Assembly (NCBI RefSeq): GCF_020515525.1
Contig: NZ_JAIYEP010000038.1
Location: 1 to 40,569, forward strand
Origin: Rhodococcus yananensis
GTDB taxonomy: Bacteria; Actinomycetota; Actinomycetes; Mycobacteriales; Mycobacteriaceae
DNA: 40,569 nt
Reading direction: 5' to 3'
This document shows positions 24,100 to 33,211 of the stretch, one piece after another. Positions within the stretch are counted from its first letter, which is position 1, and every line of letters starts with the position of its first letter. Under the pieces are notes generated by a model. That model ran no database searches. It was not told the DNA's origin and saw only the letters and a list, made by a program, of their open reading frames with translations. Both the position numbers and the translations under genes were made by a program.

Positions 24100-24559
24100 G
24101 ATAGGTGCCGATGCTCCAGTGCACGCCCTGCGGGTCGCGGCACGTGAACCCGTGCGAGCCGTAGTCCTCGTTGCGCAGTTCGACGACGATCTCCGCACCC
24201 GCCTCCCGCACACGCGCGTGCACCCGGTCGACGGTGGCGTCGTCGGGGACGACGAGATACACCGAGCCGGTGTTCGCGTGCTGGTCGATCGCGGTGTCGC
24301 GTCCTGCGGAGCCGAGCATGATCCCACCGCCGTGCGGCCAGGTCAGTTCGGCGTGGTCGACGCGATCGCCGTCGCCGTAACGCGCGGTCTCGACGAACCC
24401 GAGGGTGTCGACGAGGAACCGCATCGCCGCGGGTGCGTCTCCGTAGGCGAGGCACGGCCACACACCCCGATGTTCGATCACCCCCGGTACCCGGGTCGTC
24501 GTGTCGCGCTGTCGTTCATCGTCCACCGGTGTCTTCTCGGTCATGGTCTTGTCGGTCAT
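24086..24559 (-). CDS. VOC family (glyoxalase/dioxygenase-like) protein
   Basis: A 157-residue protein of the vicinal oxygen chelate superfamily, PhnB/glyoxalase-like. The paired beta-alpha-beta modules are visible as WPCLAYGDAPAAMRFLVDTLGFVETARYGDGDRVDHAELTWPHGGGIMLGS and GSVYLVVPDDATVDRVHARVREAGAEIVVELRNEDYGSHGFTCRDPQGVHWSIGTY. Metal ligands are not certain. Its start lies 44 bp inside the 3' end of the AraC-type regulator, so the two are translationally coupled. Pairs of AraC regulator and VOC protein are common and suggest a small resistance or detoxification switch. The ATG at 24544 is an alternative start. Confidence 0.8.
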   Translation of the reverse strand: MTDKTMTEKTPVDDERQRDTTTRVPGVIEHRGVWPCLAYGDAPAAMRFLVDTLGFVETARYGDGDRVDHAELTWPHGGGIMLGSAGRDTAIDQHANTGSVYLVVPDDATVDRVHARVREAGAEIVVELRNEDYGSHGFTCRDPQGVHWSIGTYPGHP

Positions 24560-25424
24560 GTCTTCCAGCGTCGTCCGATCGGACGGCGGTGTCTTGTACG
24601 AATGGGAAGACCTCGTCGGCCAACCATCGCGACGGGGGCACCCCGGCGAGGGCACGCCACTCACGGGCGAGATGCGCCTGGTCGTAGTAGCCGGCGGCGA
24701 CGGCGACGTCCGCGAGGCGACGCCCGGGTGCACCGGCGAGGAGCAGCCGTGACCGGTCGAACCGCGCGATCCGCGACGCGTCCTTCGGCGCGACCCCGAA
24801 CTCGGCGGTGAACCGGGACGTCAGGCGTCGCCGGCTCCATCCCACATCGGAGGCGACATCGCGGACCGCGGTTCCCCGCCCGTGCACGAGCAGCGACCAC
24901 GCGCGGTCCAGGGACCGATCCACGACGGTCGTGTGGGCAGCGGCGAGCCGGCGGACCAGGATGCGGTCGAGCACATCGAAACGTCCCTGCCAGGTCGACG
25001 CGGCGGTGATGCCGTCGAGCAGCCGATCGGTGTCGGTGAGCACGTCGTCGAGCTCGACGATCCACGCTCCGAGTGCCGCGGTGGGCACGTCGAACAGGGC
25101 GCGTGCGCCCGCCGGGGTCACCGCGAGCTGGATGCCGTGCTGGTTGCCGTCGTGGGCGATCTCCACCGCTGCGGTGGCGAGCCCGCTGGCGAGTGTCGTG
25201 AACCGTCCGGGGGCCTGCCCGGGCGCGGCCGCGCTCGCGATGTCGACCGGTGCACCCAGAGTGAGCACCACGGTCAGGTCGGGTGAGGGCAACCCGAGGT
25301 GGGTTCCCGCAGGAAAACCCTCGAGACGATAGCCCTCGTACCATCGGATGTACGGTCTGAGCGGCGGCGCCGGGAGTCGGCGGATACCGTCGGAGCGTCC
25401 GACACCGAGTGTGGTTGCGGCCAC
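24516..25424 (-). CDS. AraC family transcriptional regulator
   Basis: A regulator of about 302 residues. An N-terminal sensing domain (APPLRPYIRWYEGYRLEGFPAGTHLGLPSPDLTVVLTLG) is followed by a C-terminal AraC-type double helix-turn-helix (VRDVASDVGWSRRRLTSRFTAEFGVAPKDASRIARF ... LADVAVAAGYYDQAHLAREWRALAGVPPSRWL). The GTG at 25424 is chosen because a minus-strand TACGCT lies seven bases before it, the leaderless geometry seen elsewhere here; an ATG at 25466 is the longer alternative. Its 3' end overlaps the VOC gene by 44 bp. It is divergent from the EcsC-like gene. Confidence 0.85.
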   Translation of the reverse strand: MAATTLGVGRSDGIRRLPAPPLRPYIRWYEGYRLEGFPAGTHLGLPSPDLTVVLTLGAPVDIASAAAPGQAPGRFTTLASGLATAAVEIAHDGNQHGIQLAVTPAGARALFDVPTAALGAWIVELDDVLTDTDRLLDGITAASTWQGRFDVLDRILVRRLAAAHTTVVDRSLDRAWSLLVHGRGTAVRDVASDVGWSRRRLTSRFTAEFGVAPKDASRIARFDRSRLLLAGAPGRRLADVAVAAGYYDQAHLAREWRALAGVPPSRWLADEVFPFVQDTAVRSDDAGRHDRQDHDREDTGGR

Positions 25425-25480
25425 ATCGTCGAGCGTAGACCCCCGTTCCGACCCGAGCCGAGACAAGGACGAAGACCACC

Positions 25481-26200
25481 ATGAGCGAACACGGCGGTGC
25501 CGTCGAGAAGATCATCGTCAACCTCCTCGACAACGGCAGCAGACTGCAGGGGCCGGCTGTCGCGAAGTACGTCGAGCACATCCGACGCGCGCATCCCGAC
25601 GACACGCCCGCGCAGATCATCGAACGGCTCGAGAAGCAGTTCCTCCTGGCGGTCACCGGCAGCGGCTCGGCCGCCGGTGCCACCGCGGCGTTCCCCGGAA
25701 TCGGCACGCTGACCGCGATCGGGGCGATCGGCGCGGAGGCCGTCTTCTTCCTCGAGGCGTCGGCGCTGCTGACCCTGGCGATCGCGTCGGTACACGGCAT
25801 CGAACCCCACGATCACCAGCAGCGGCGTGCTCTGGTCCTCGCGGTCGCGCTCGGCGACACCGGCAAGGAGATCGTCGCGGCGGCGACGGGCACCTCGCTC
25901 GAGAACTGGTCGAAGGCCCTGACCACCCAGGTCGGCAGCAAGCAGCTGAAGATCGTCAACAACACCCTCGTGAAGAAGTTCATCCGCAAGTACGCGGCGA
26001 AGCGGAGCGCCCTGATCCTCGGCAAGCTCGTGCCCGCCGGCATCGGTGCGGCGATCGGCGGTGTCGGCAACCGCACGATCGGCAAACGAACCATCATCAA
26101 TGCGCGGTCCGCGTTCGGCCCGGCCCCAACCGTGTGGCCCGACGTCGCCCTTCCTCCACAACCGGCGGTACCGGAACTACCGTCCCGCACCGCGCACTGA
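25481..26200 (+). CDS. EcsC-like family protein
   Basis: A 239-residue protein of the EcsC type, whose function is not established. The centre has two hydrophobic stretches (about 56-85 and 86-108, rich in Ala/Gly/Ile, with AAFPGIGTLTAIGAIGAEAVFFLEASALLTLAIA). Later the pattern KKFIRKYAAKRSALILGKLVPAGIGAAIGGVGNRTIGKRTI, a basic amphipathic run plus glycine-rich helix ending in NR, is typical of EcsC relatives. It may associate with the membrane. It starts at an ATG after AAGGA and is followed 10 bp later by an alpha/beta hydrolase in the same direction. Confidence 0.6.
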   Translation: MSEHGGAVEKIIVNLLDNGSRLQGPAVAKYVEHIRRAHPDDTPAQIIERLEKQFLLAVTGSGSAAGATAAFPGIGTLTAIGAIGAEAVFFLEASALLTLAIASVHGIEPHDHQQRRALVLAVALGDTGKEIVAAATGTSLENWSKALTTQVGSKQLKIVNNTLVKKFIRKYAAKRSALILGKLVPAGIGAAIGGVGNRTIGKRTIINARSAFGPAPTVWPDVALPPQPAVPELPSRTAH

Positions 26201-26210
26201 GGGGGCACGC

Positions 26211-27014
26211 ATGCCGTCGGCGTCGGTGTTCGTGCGGGAATCGGGGTCGGGCGACCGCACCGTGGTGCTGTTGCACGGCTTCTCCGATCACGGCGGCACC
26301 TGGTGCAGGGTCGAACCGGCACTCGCGGAACGACACCGTGTGCTCACCGTCGACCTGCCGGGTTTCGGACGCAGCTGGCGACAGTGGCGCACCCCGGTCC
26401 TCGACCACTACGTGGACGTGCTCGGCGCGCTGGTGGCCGACCGGACGGCACCGGTGACGGTGATCGGCAACTCGCTCGGCGCGACCACCGCGATGGTGTT
26501 CGCGTCGGCGCGGCCCGAGGCGGTGGACCGGGTGGTTCTCGCGGACATGCCGGGCGTCGCGGGTATCCCCCGCTCGTGGACGCACGGCGCGCGGATCCCG
26601 CCGTGGCTCACCGGATCACTCTCCCGTCCGCTGCCGACACCGCTCGTGCAGCACACCATCGGTGCGCTGTATGCGCGCGCGGCGATGCACCGGCCCGCGA
26701 GCATGGACGGCGACGTGCGGGCGGCGTTCACCGCGAACTACGCGACCCGGCAGCAGATCGACACCATGCTCGCCGTCGGCACCGCCGTCATCGCCGAGCT
26801 CGGTCGGCTACCGACACCGGAGATGTTGCACGCCCTCGACGTGCCGGCTCTGCTCGTGTGGGGTGCCCACGACCGGCTCACCCCCGCCGCGGCGGCACGA
26901 CGGATCCGCGTGACCACCGATCGCCGGGTGGTGGTGATCCCCGACGCGGGGCACTGCCCGCAGCTCGATTCTCCCGGTGCGTTCCTCGACGCGGTGCTGC
27001 CGTTCGTCGGCTGA
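26211..27014 (+). CDS. Alpha/beta hydrolase
   Basis: A 267-residue serine hydrolase. The oxyanion region is LLHGFSDHGGTW, the nucleophile elbow GNSLG has Ser88, the acid Asp is likely in WGAHDRLTP and the His in PDAGHCPQL. A cap domain occupies about 120-205. Such proteins cleave esters, lactones or C-C bonds; the substrate is unknown. The ATG at 26211 follows GAGGGGG with good spacing and lies 10 bp after the EcsC-like stop, so the two form an operon. Confidence 0.85.
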   Translation: MPSASVFVRESGSGDRTVVLLHGFSDHGGTWCRVEPALAERHRVLTVDLPGFGRSWRQWRTPVLDHYVDVLGALVADRTAPVTVIGNSLGATTAMVFASARPEAVDRVVLADMPGVAGIPRSWTHGARIPPWLTGSLSRPLPTPLVQHTIGALYARAAMHRPASMDGDVRAAFTANYATRQQIDTMLAVGTAVIAELGRLPTPEMLHALDVPALLVWGAHDRLTPAAAARRIRVTTDRRVVVIPDAGHCPQLDSPGAFLDAVLPFVG

Positions 27015-27021
27015 TTCTGCG

Positions 27022-27027
27022 TAAGCT
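27022..27027 (+). promoter_or_regulatory. -10-like hexamer upstream of ABC-2 pair
   Basis: TAAGCT lies about 55 bp before the ATG of the ATPase gene, just after the preceding hydrolase stop. It would give a leader of about 49 nt that ends in GGGGGG shortly before the ATG. Confidence 0.3.
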
Positions 27028-27082
27028 CGGGCATCGTGTCGGCCGACCGGCCGGCCGCACCGTCGCACCGTGGGGGGATTCC

Positions 27083-28399
27083 ATGACAGCGCCATCGGCG
27101 AACGTGCCGTACACCTCGTCGGGAACGCCACCGCCGGGCATCGTGGTGGATCGGCTGACGAAGACGTTCGCGGATCGGACGGTCGTCTCGGATCTGAGTT
27201 TCTCGGTGCCACCGGGGACGATCACCGGGTTCCTCGGCCCCAACGGTTCCGGCAAGACCACGACGCTCGGGATGCTCGTCGGCCTGGTCCGGCCGTCTGC
27301 GGGCACCGCGTACGTCGACGGGGTCCCGTTCGGGTCCCTCGGCAATCCGTCGCGGGTCGTCGGTGTGGTTCTCGACGCGCGCGGCGCTCATCCCAAGCAC
27401 ACCGCCGCAACCCATCTGCGGGTGTACTGCGCCGCGACGGGAGTACCCGATTCTCGGGCCGGGGACGTCCTGGACCTGGTCGGGTTGTCGTCGGTGGCGC
27501 GTCGGCGGATCGGCGAGTTCTCGCTCGGTATGCGGCAACGGCTCGCGCTCGCGACCGCGCTGCTCGGATCCCCCCGGTACCTGGTGCTCGACGAACCGGC
27601 GAACGGCCTGGATCCGGAGGGGATGGCGTGGCTGCGAGACTTCCTCGTCGCGTACGCGCGGGGCGGGGGCAGCGTCCTGGTGTCCAGCCACATCCTGCGG
27701 GAGGTCGAGCAGATGGCCGACCGCCTGGTCATCATCAGCGACGGCCGTCTCGTAGCGGAGACGTCCCTGCACGACCTGCGGGAGCAGTACCGGTCACGGG
27801 TACTGCTCGCCACGTCCGACCCGGTGCGGTTGGCCACGGTGCTCGCGGCGGCAGGCCACACCGACGTGCAGGTCCAGCCGGACGGGCGTCTCGCCGCCGT
27901 CGGTGTCGCGCCCGACCGGATCGCGTCGCTCGCGAGCGACGCCGGTGTGCAACTGTTCGGGACGAGCATCGAACACGTCGATCTCGAGCAGGTGTTCCTC
28001 GCGATGACCTCCGGCCGCTACACCGCGGCCGCACCTCCGGGGTGGGGTGCGCAGCCGACTCCGACGGTGGTGCCGCCGTCCCCGACAGTGGTGCAGCCGA
28101 CCCCGACGGTGGTGCCGCCGACCCCGCACCCCGTCGACTCACCGGATCCGCAGGCCGATGACTCACCCGATCCGCAGGCCGGACCGGACCCGGGACCACC
28201 GCAACGCCAGGACCCACCACAGCACCAGAACCCACCACAGCACCGGGACACCTCGCAACGCGAGGACCCACCACAGCACCGGAACCCACCGCAACGCCAG
28301 GACCCACCACAGCACCAGGACACATCGCGGTATCCGCCGGGCGTTTACCGGCTGAATCAGCACCGGCGGCCGACGACCGGATCGGGAGGACACCAGTGA
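27083..28399 (+). CDS. ABC transporter ATP-binding protein with repetitive C-terminal tail
   Basis: A 438-residue ATPase of the ABC-2 type. The ABC domain (about 20-320) has Walker A GPNGSGKTTT, signature FSLGMRQRLALA, Walker B YLVLDEPANGLD and H-loop SSHILREVEQ, the form seen in BcrA/lantibiotic-type exporters. From about residue 320 comes an unusual tail: a Pro/Thr/Val section with TPTVV repeats, then seven hexapeptides of the type H/R-x-D/N-P-P-Q, rich in Pro, Gln, His and Arg and certainly disordered. Such tails are not part of ABC domains. It shares a GTGA overlap with the permease downstream. The ATG at 27083 has a G-rich ribosome site. Confidence 0.88.
   Translation: MTAPSANVPYTSSGTPPPGIVVDRLTKTFADRTVVSDLSFSVPPGTITGFLGPNGSGKTTTLGMLVGLVRPSAGTAYVDGVPFGSLGNPSRVVGVVLDARGAHPKHTAATHLRVYCAATGVPDSRAGDVLDLVGLSSVARRRIGEFSLGMRQRLALATALLGSPRYLVLDEPANGLDPEGMAWLRDFLVAYARGGGSVLVSSHILREVEQMADRLVIISDGRLVAETSLHDLREQYRSRVLLATSDPVRLATVLAAAGHTDVQVQPDGRLAAVGVAPDRIASLASDAGVQLFGTSIEHVDLEQVFLAMTSGRYTAAAPPGWGAQPTPTVVPPSPTVVQPTPTVVPPTPHPVDSPDPQADDSPDPQAGPDPGPPQRQDPPQHQNPPQHRDTSQREDPPQHRNPPQRQDPPQHQDTSRYPPGVYRLNQHRRPTTGSGGHQ
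28205..28330 (+). repeat. Seven 18-bp tandem coding repeats
   Basis: In-frame 18-bp units encode RQDPPQ, HQNPPQ, HRDTSQ, REDPPQ, HRNPPQ, RQDPPQ and HQDTSR. Units 1-3 and 6-7 share the same order, suggesting that larger blocks were duplicated. Slippage between units would change tail length in steps of six residues without a frameshift. Confidence 0.85.
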
Positions 28400-29172
28400 C
28401 CGCACTCGTCACCGCAGAGTTCCGCAAGGTGCTGGGGCTGAGGTACTGGTGGATCCTCGGTCTCGTCCCCGTCGCCGTCGGGGTGTTCTCCGGCGCGCTG
28501 ACACTGCCCGTGTTCCGCTATCTCGGGCAGATCCTCGGTGAGGGTTTCGCCGGTGCCGCCGCGGCTGCCGTCGGCATCGCCCTCGCGTTGACGCTCGTGT
28601 TCGTGTTCTCCGCACTCTTCGGGGCTGTCGCCACCGGCAGCGAGTACCGGTACCACACCCTCGCCACCTCCGTGTTGATGTCCGCCGGACGCGACCGCGT
28701 CATCGCCGCGAAACTCGCGACGGCCGCGTTGTTCGGGCTGGCGTACGGGGCGGTCGTCGAGATCGTCGCGGCAGCGGCCGTGCTCATGTTCGGTGGCGGC
28801 TTCGACGGTGCCTCGGGCGGCCAGGTCGCGGTGGTCCTGACGGTGGGTCTGCTCTGTGCCGCCCTGTGGGCGCTGATCGGCGCTGGGCTGGGCCTGCTCA
28901 CGGGCTCGACGACGGGGAGTGTCGTCGCGATCTGCGTGTGGGTCCCGTTCGGGGAGACGATCACCTCGCTGATCCTGCACGGACTCGACATCGGTGGACT
29001 CGCGCAGATCCTGCCGGCGCAGGCGACGGCGGCGACCCTGTTCGGCGTGTTCTCCGGTGACGGCAACGAGTTGCATCCGGGCTGGCCGGCCGCGCCCCTC
29101 GTGGTCGTCGCCTGGGCCGTCGTGCTCTGCGGGCTGGGCTGGTGGCGCACCCGCAGCCGTGACCTGATCTGA
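28396..29172 (+). CDS. ABC-2 type permease
   Basis: A 258-residue membrane protein with six hydrophobic segments in the BcrB/ABC-2 pattern (about 16-35, 44-75, 104-125, 136-160, 170-190 and 229-250), beginning TALVTAEFRKVLGLRYWW. The motif GSEYRYHTLATSVL in the first cytoplasmic loop is conserved among bacitracin/lantibiotic-type permeases. Its GTG start overlaps the ATPase stop as GTGA, with GGGAGGA just before. It forms the membrane channel for the ATPase with the repetitive tail. Substrate unknown. Confidence 0.85.
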   Translation: MTALVTAEFRKVLGLRYWWILGLVPVAVGVFSGALTLPVFRYLGQILGEGFAGAAAAAVGIALALTLVFVFSALFGAVATGSEYRYHTLATSVLMSAGRDRVIAAKLATAALFGLAYGAVVEIVAAAAVLMFGGGFDGASGGQVAVVLTVGLLCAALWALIGAGLGLLTGSTTGSVVAICVWVPFGETITSLILHGLDIGGLAQILPAQATAATLFGVFSGDGNELHPGWPAAPLVVVAWAVVLCGLGWWRTRSRDLI

Positions 29173-29229
29173 CGGTCCGGCAGCACGCGACGATCACCTT
29201 GTCGTCACCCGGCGATACTGTCGGAGGCG

Positions 29230-32200
29230 ATGCCACTCGATTCCCCCGATCGGGGCTGGGTCCGACGACTCGGCGCCGAATGCCTGCTACACCGCGCGAC
29301 CGCGTTCGGTGCACTCGCCGCCACGATCGTCGCGGCCCTGATCGACATCACGTTCCCGCTGCTGACGAAGGCCGCGCTCGACAGCGCGACCTCGCAGGGA
29401 ACCGAGCGGGCTGCCGCACAGTCGGTGATCGTGATCGCGGCCGTCGCGATCGCCGTCGGTGCGCTCGTGCGGTTCGGCTGCCAGTACGGGCGTCGCATGC
29501 TGGCGGGCCGGCTGTCCCTCGACGTCCAGCACGATCTGCGGTTGCGGTTGCTCGGTTCGTTGCAGCGTCTCGACGGTTCCGGCCAGGACCGGATCCGCAC
29601 CGGGCAGGTCGTGTCCCGATCCATCACCGATCTGCAACTCGTGCAGGGGCTGCTGGCGATGGTGCCGATGTCCGCCGGCGCCCTGCTCCAGTTCGTCCTG
29701 GCTCTCGTGATCATGACGGCGCTGTCGCCGCTGCTCACGTTGATCGCGGTCGTCACCGTGCCGGTGATCGCGTTGCTGGTGCGCACGGTGCGCCCGAAGG
29801 TGTTCGCGGCGACCTGGTCGGCGCAGCAGCGTGCCGCCGACCTCGCCCAGCACGTCGAGGAGACCGTCACCGGGGTTCGGGTCGTCAAGGGGTTCGGTCA
29901 GGAGTCGCGGGCCGTGGACCGGCTCGAGGAGCACGGGCGGGCCCTGTACGCGGAGCGGCTCCGCGCCGCCCGCATCAACGCGTGGTTCGCGGCACCGATG
30001 AGCGCGATCCCGCAGTTGGGGCTCGTCGCGACCATCGCGGCCGGCGGGTGGCTCGCGCTGCACGGCACGATCACCGTCGGCACGTTCGTCGCGTTCACCG
30101 CTTACATCGCGACGATGAGCGCAACGACCCGGACCCTCGCGCACGTCGTGATCCTCGCGCAACTGTCCCGCGCCGCCGTCGAGCGTGTGTACGAGGTGAT
30201 CGACACCGAACCGGACGTCGCCGATCCCGCCGACCCTGCGCCCGTGCCCGAGGGGCCGCTCGGCCTGGCATTGCGTGAGGTCACGTTCGGGTTCGAGCCG
30301 GGCCACGACGTGCTGCGCGGCCTGGATCTCGAGGTGCGTCCCGGCGAGACCGTTGCGATCGTCGGGCCCGCGGGGTCGGGCAAGACCGCGATGTCGCTGC
30401 TGTTCCCCCGTTTCTACGCCCCGTCGTCCGGGTCGGTGTGTCTGACGTCCGGCGGGGTCGACGTCGATGTCGCGACGGTGCGCGCCGACCGGTTGCGGGA
30501 GGCGGTGAGCCTCGTGTTCGACGAACCGTTCCTGTTCTCCGACACCATCGCCGCGAACATCGCTCTGGGACGCCCGGACGCGAGCGCCGAGGAGATCCGG
30601 TCCGCGGCGGTCGCCGCGCGCGCCGACGAGTTCATCGCTGCGCTCCCCGACGGATACGACACCGTCGTGGGTGAGCGCGGCCTCACATTGTCCGGCGGCC
30701 AGCGTCAACGGGTGGCGCTGGCACGGGCACTGTTGCTCGAACCCCGGGTGTTGCTGCTCGACGACGCCACCTCCGCGGTCGACGCGGAGACCGAGGCGGC
30801 GATCTACGCGGCCCTGCGGTCGCGGCCCGACCGCACCACGCTGGTGCTGGCCCACCGTCGGTCGACGCTCGCGCTGGCCGACCGCGTCGCGGTCCTGGAC
30901 GGCGGTCGGATCGTGGACATCGGCACCGTGGACGACCTCGACCGGCGCAGCGCCGTGTTCCGCCGGTTGCTCTCGCCCGACGGCGTCCCTGCGGCGCCGA
31001 CGGACGGCGCGGCCCGTCCCGGTGAGGCCGCCGACACGTCGGCGGCGGTGCTGTGGCCCGAACTCGGCACCGTGCCCGACGGGTCCGGGCCACGGTCCGG
31101 CACCGGCGGAGGTGTCGGCCGCGGCCCGGGGGGCGGCGGACCGATCGGTGGGGCGTTGGGCGCGATCGCACCCACCCCCGAGTTGCGCGCGTCGGTCGCG
31201 GCGTTGCCACCGGCGCAGGACACACCCGGGGACCGCCCGGAGTACCGGTCGGCGGAGCTGCGTCGCGACGATCCGACGTTCTCGCTCCGGCGCACCCTGC
31301 GGCCCGTCCGGGCGCTGCTGGCCGCCGTGGTGGTGTGCCTCGCGGTGCAGGCCCTCGCCGACATCGCGTTCCCGTCGATCGTGCGGTTCGCGGTGGACCG
31401 CGGGGTGACCCCGGGTGCTCCGGGTGAACTGTGGCGGGCCACGGCCGTCGGCGTCGCGGTGGCGCTGGTCGGTTGGGTGGCCGTGGCGGTGTTGACGGTG
31501 CTCACCGCGCAGGCCGGTGAGCGGGTGCTGTTCGGATTGCGGGTCCGCAGCTATGCGCACCTGCAGCGGCTGGGGCTCGATTACTACGAGCGTGAACTGT
31601 CCGGTCGCATCATGACGCGGATGACCACGGACGTCGACGCGTTGTCCCAGTTCATCCAGACGGGATTGTCGACCGCCGTGGTCGGTGTGCTCACCCTCGT
31701 CGGGATCTCGGCTGCGCTCCTCGCGACCGATCCGTCGCTCGCGCTGGTCGTGCTGTCGGTCGTCCCGGTGCTGGTGGTGGCCACCCTGTGGTTCCGTAAG
31801 GTCTCGGGCACCGCGTACGCGCAGTCCCGCGAACGGATATCCCTGGTCAATGCTGATTTCCAGGAGAACGTCACGGGACTGCGAGCGGCGCAGGCGTACC
31901 GGCGCGAGAGTGAGGCCGCCCGACGGTTCGCGGAACGGTCCGGTTCGTATCTGCGCAGCCGGATGCGGTCGCAGCGGGCCATCTCCCTGTACTTCCCGTT
32001 CATCGCGCTGCTGTCGGATCTCGCTCTCGCCGCCGTCGTGCTCGTCGGTTCGCGGGAGGTCGCGTCGGGCGCCGCGACAGCCGGCGTGCTCGTCGCGTTC
32101 GTCCTCTACCTGAATCTGCTGTTCGGGCCGATCCAGCAGCTCTCCCAGGTGTTCGACGGCTACCAGCAGGCTCGGGTGGGCTTGCGGCGGATCGGTGAGC

Positions 32201-33102
32201 TGCTGCGGACGCAGAGTTCCCTCGAGACGGAATCGACGGCGTCGGTGCCGATCACCGGTCACCTCCGCGGTGAAGTCCAGCTCGCCGACGTGGGATTCCG
32301 CTATCGCGACGACGCCGACCCCGCACTGACGGACGTCGATCTGCACATTCCGGCCGGGACCACGGTGGCACTGGTCGGCAGGACGGGTGCCGGCAAGTCG
32401 ACGATCGTCAAGCTCCTCGCCCGGTTCTACGACCCGACGGCCGGCGCGGTGCGTGTGGACGGAACCGATCTGCGCGACTTCCCGCTGCACGCGTACCGTC
32501 ACCGGCTCGGTGTGGTGCCGCAGGAGGCCCACCTGTTCACCGGAACGGTCGCGAGCAACATCGCGTTCGGGCGACCCGACGCGGACCGCGCCGACATCGA
32601 GTCGGCGGCCCGGGCCGTGGGCGCGTTGGACATGATCGCGGGACTCTCCGACGGGATGCATCATCCGGTCGGGGAACGCGGGCAGGGGTTGTCCGCCGGT
32701 CAACGTCAGCTCATCGCGCTGGCCCGCGCCGAACTCGTCGATCCCGATCTGCTGCTGCTCGACGAGGCGACCGCCACCCTCGACCCCGCGACGGAACGCG
32801 CCGTCCTCGATGCGGGGGCCGCACTCGCACGCCGGCGCACCGCGGTGGTCGTGGCGCACCGCCTCGCCACGGCCGCCCGCGCGGATCTGGTCGTCGTGGT
32901 CGACGGTGGCCGCATCGTCGAGTGCGGTCCGCACGCGCACCTGTTGGACGGCGACGGGATCTACGCGGGGCTGTGGGCCCACGCGGAAGGCGCGGCGACC
33001 GGACGGGTCGGGGCACGCCCGGATCGACCGCGTGCTCCGCACGGCGAGGGTGACGCGGTCGGCACGGGTTCCGTTGCGACTGCGCACACCTCGAACTTGT
33101 AA
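29230..33102 (+). CDS. Fused two-unit ABC exporter (TMD-NBD-TMD-NBD)
   Basis: A 1290-residue full transporter made of two exporter halves in one chain, equivalent to Rv1272c and Rv1273c of M. tuberculosis, which are separate genes. TMD1 is about 20-300, NBD1 330-590, a Gly/Pro-rich linker about 590-690, TMD2 about 690-990 and NBD2 1020-1260. NBD1 has Walker A GPAGSGKT (379-386), LSGGQ (487-491) but LLLDD at Walker B, with Asp512 in place of the catalytic Glu. NBD2 has Walker A GRTGAGKS, LLLDE (Glu1179) but LSAGQ in its signature (1154-1158). The site formed by Walker A/B of NBD1 and signature of NBD2 is thus degenerate, as in asymmetric heterodimeric exporters. TACTGT lies eight bases before the ATG. 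Substrate is probably lipidic or a drug. Confidence 0.9.
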   Translation: MPLDSPDRGWVRRLGAECLLHRATAFGALAATIVAALIDITFPLLTKAALDSATSQGTERAAAQSVIVIAAVAIAVGALVRFGCQYGRRMLAGRLSLDVQHDLRLRLLGSLQRLDGSGQDRIRTGQVVSRSITDLQLVQGLLAMVPMSAGALLQFVLALVIMTALSPLLTLIAVVTVPVIALLVRTVRPKVFAATWSAQQRAADLAQHVEETVTGVRVVKGFGQESRAVDRLEEHGRALYAERLRAARINAWFAAPMSAIPQLGLVATIAAGGWLALHGTITVGTFVAFTAYIATMSATTRTLAHVVILAQLSRAAVERVYEVIDTEPDVADPADPAPVPEGPLGLALREVTFGFEPGHDVLRGLDLEVRPGETVAIVGPAGSGKTAMSLLFPRFYAPSSGSVCLTSGGVDVDVATVRADRLREAVSLVFDEPFLFSDTIAANIALGRPDASAEEIRSAAVAARADEFIAALPDGYDTVVGERGLTLSGGQRQRVALARALLLEPRVLLLDDATSAVDAETEAAIYAALRSRPDRTTLVLAHRRSTLALADRVAVLDGGRIVDIGTVDDLDRRSAVFRRLLSPDGVPAAPTDGAARPGEAADTSAAVLWPELGTVPDGSGPRSGTGGGVGRGPGGGGPIGGALGAIAPTPELRASVAALPPAQDTPGDRPEYRSAELRRDDPTFSLRRTLRPVRALLAAVVVCLAVQALADIAFPSIVRFAVDRGVTPGAPGELWRATAVGVAVALVGWVAVAVLTVLTAQAGERVLFGLRVRSYAHLQRLGLDYYERELSGRIMTRMTTDVDALSQFIQTGLSTAVVGVLTLVGISAALLATDPSLALVVLSVVPVLVVATLWFRKVSGTAYAQSRERISLVNADFQENVTGLRAAQAYRRESEAARRFAERSGSYLRSRMRSQRAISLYFPFIALLSDLALAAVVLVGSREVASGAATAGVLVAFVLYLNLLFGPIQQLSQVFDGYQQARVGLRRIGELLRTQSSLETESTASVPITGHLRGEVQLADVGFRYRDDADPALTDVDLHIPAGTTVALVGRTGAGKSTIVKLLARFYDPTAGAVRVDGTDLRDFPLHAYRHRLGVVPQEAHLFTGTVASNIAFGRPDADRADIESAARAVGALDMIAGLSDGMHHPVGERGQGLSAGQRQLIALARAELVDPDLLLLDEATATLDPATERAVLDAGAALARRRTAVVVAHRLATAARADLVVVVDGGRIVECGPHAHLLDGDGIYAGLWAHAEGAATGRVGARPDRPRAPHGEGDAVGTGSVATAHTSNL

Positions 33103-33211
33103 CGGGGTCCATGCTGCGGCGATGCACCCTACAGGGAATAATCGGCTGTCGAGAACCGTCATCGATGGAGACCCCATCGACACAGAAACTGTGAGCTGGC
33201 TCTCCGGTGCC

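Noticed and set aside
28200-28330. CRISPR-like or dispersed repeat array
   Set aside because: The 18-bp units are in frame, contiguous without spacers, and encode a hexapeptide repeat of the ABC ATPase tail. No cas gene is present.
29287-33183. A 1298-codon open frame antisense to the fused ABC exporter, and a 1248-codon one antisense to kgd (33325-37071)
   Set aside because: Both mirror the sense codon pattern of a high-GC gene. Their products are rich in Arg/Asp/His/Gly with no domains, while the sense frames encode complete, motif-bearing proteins.
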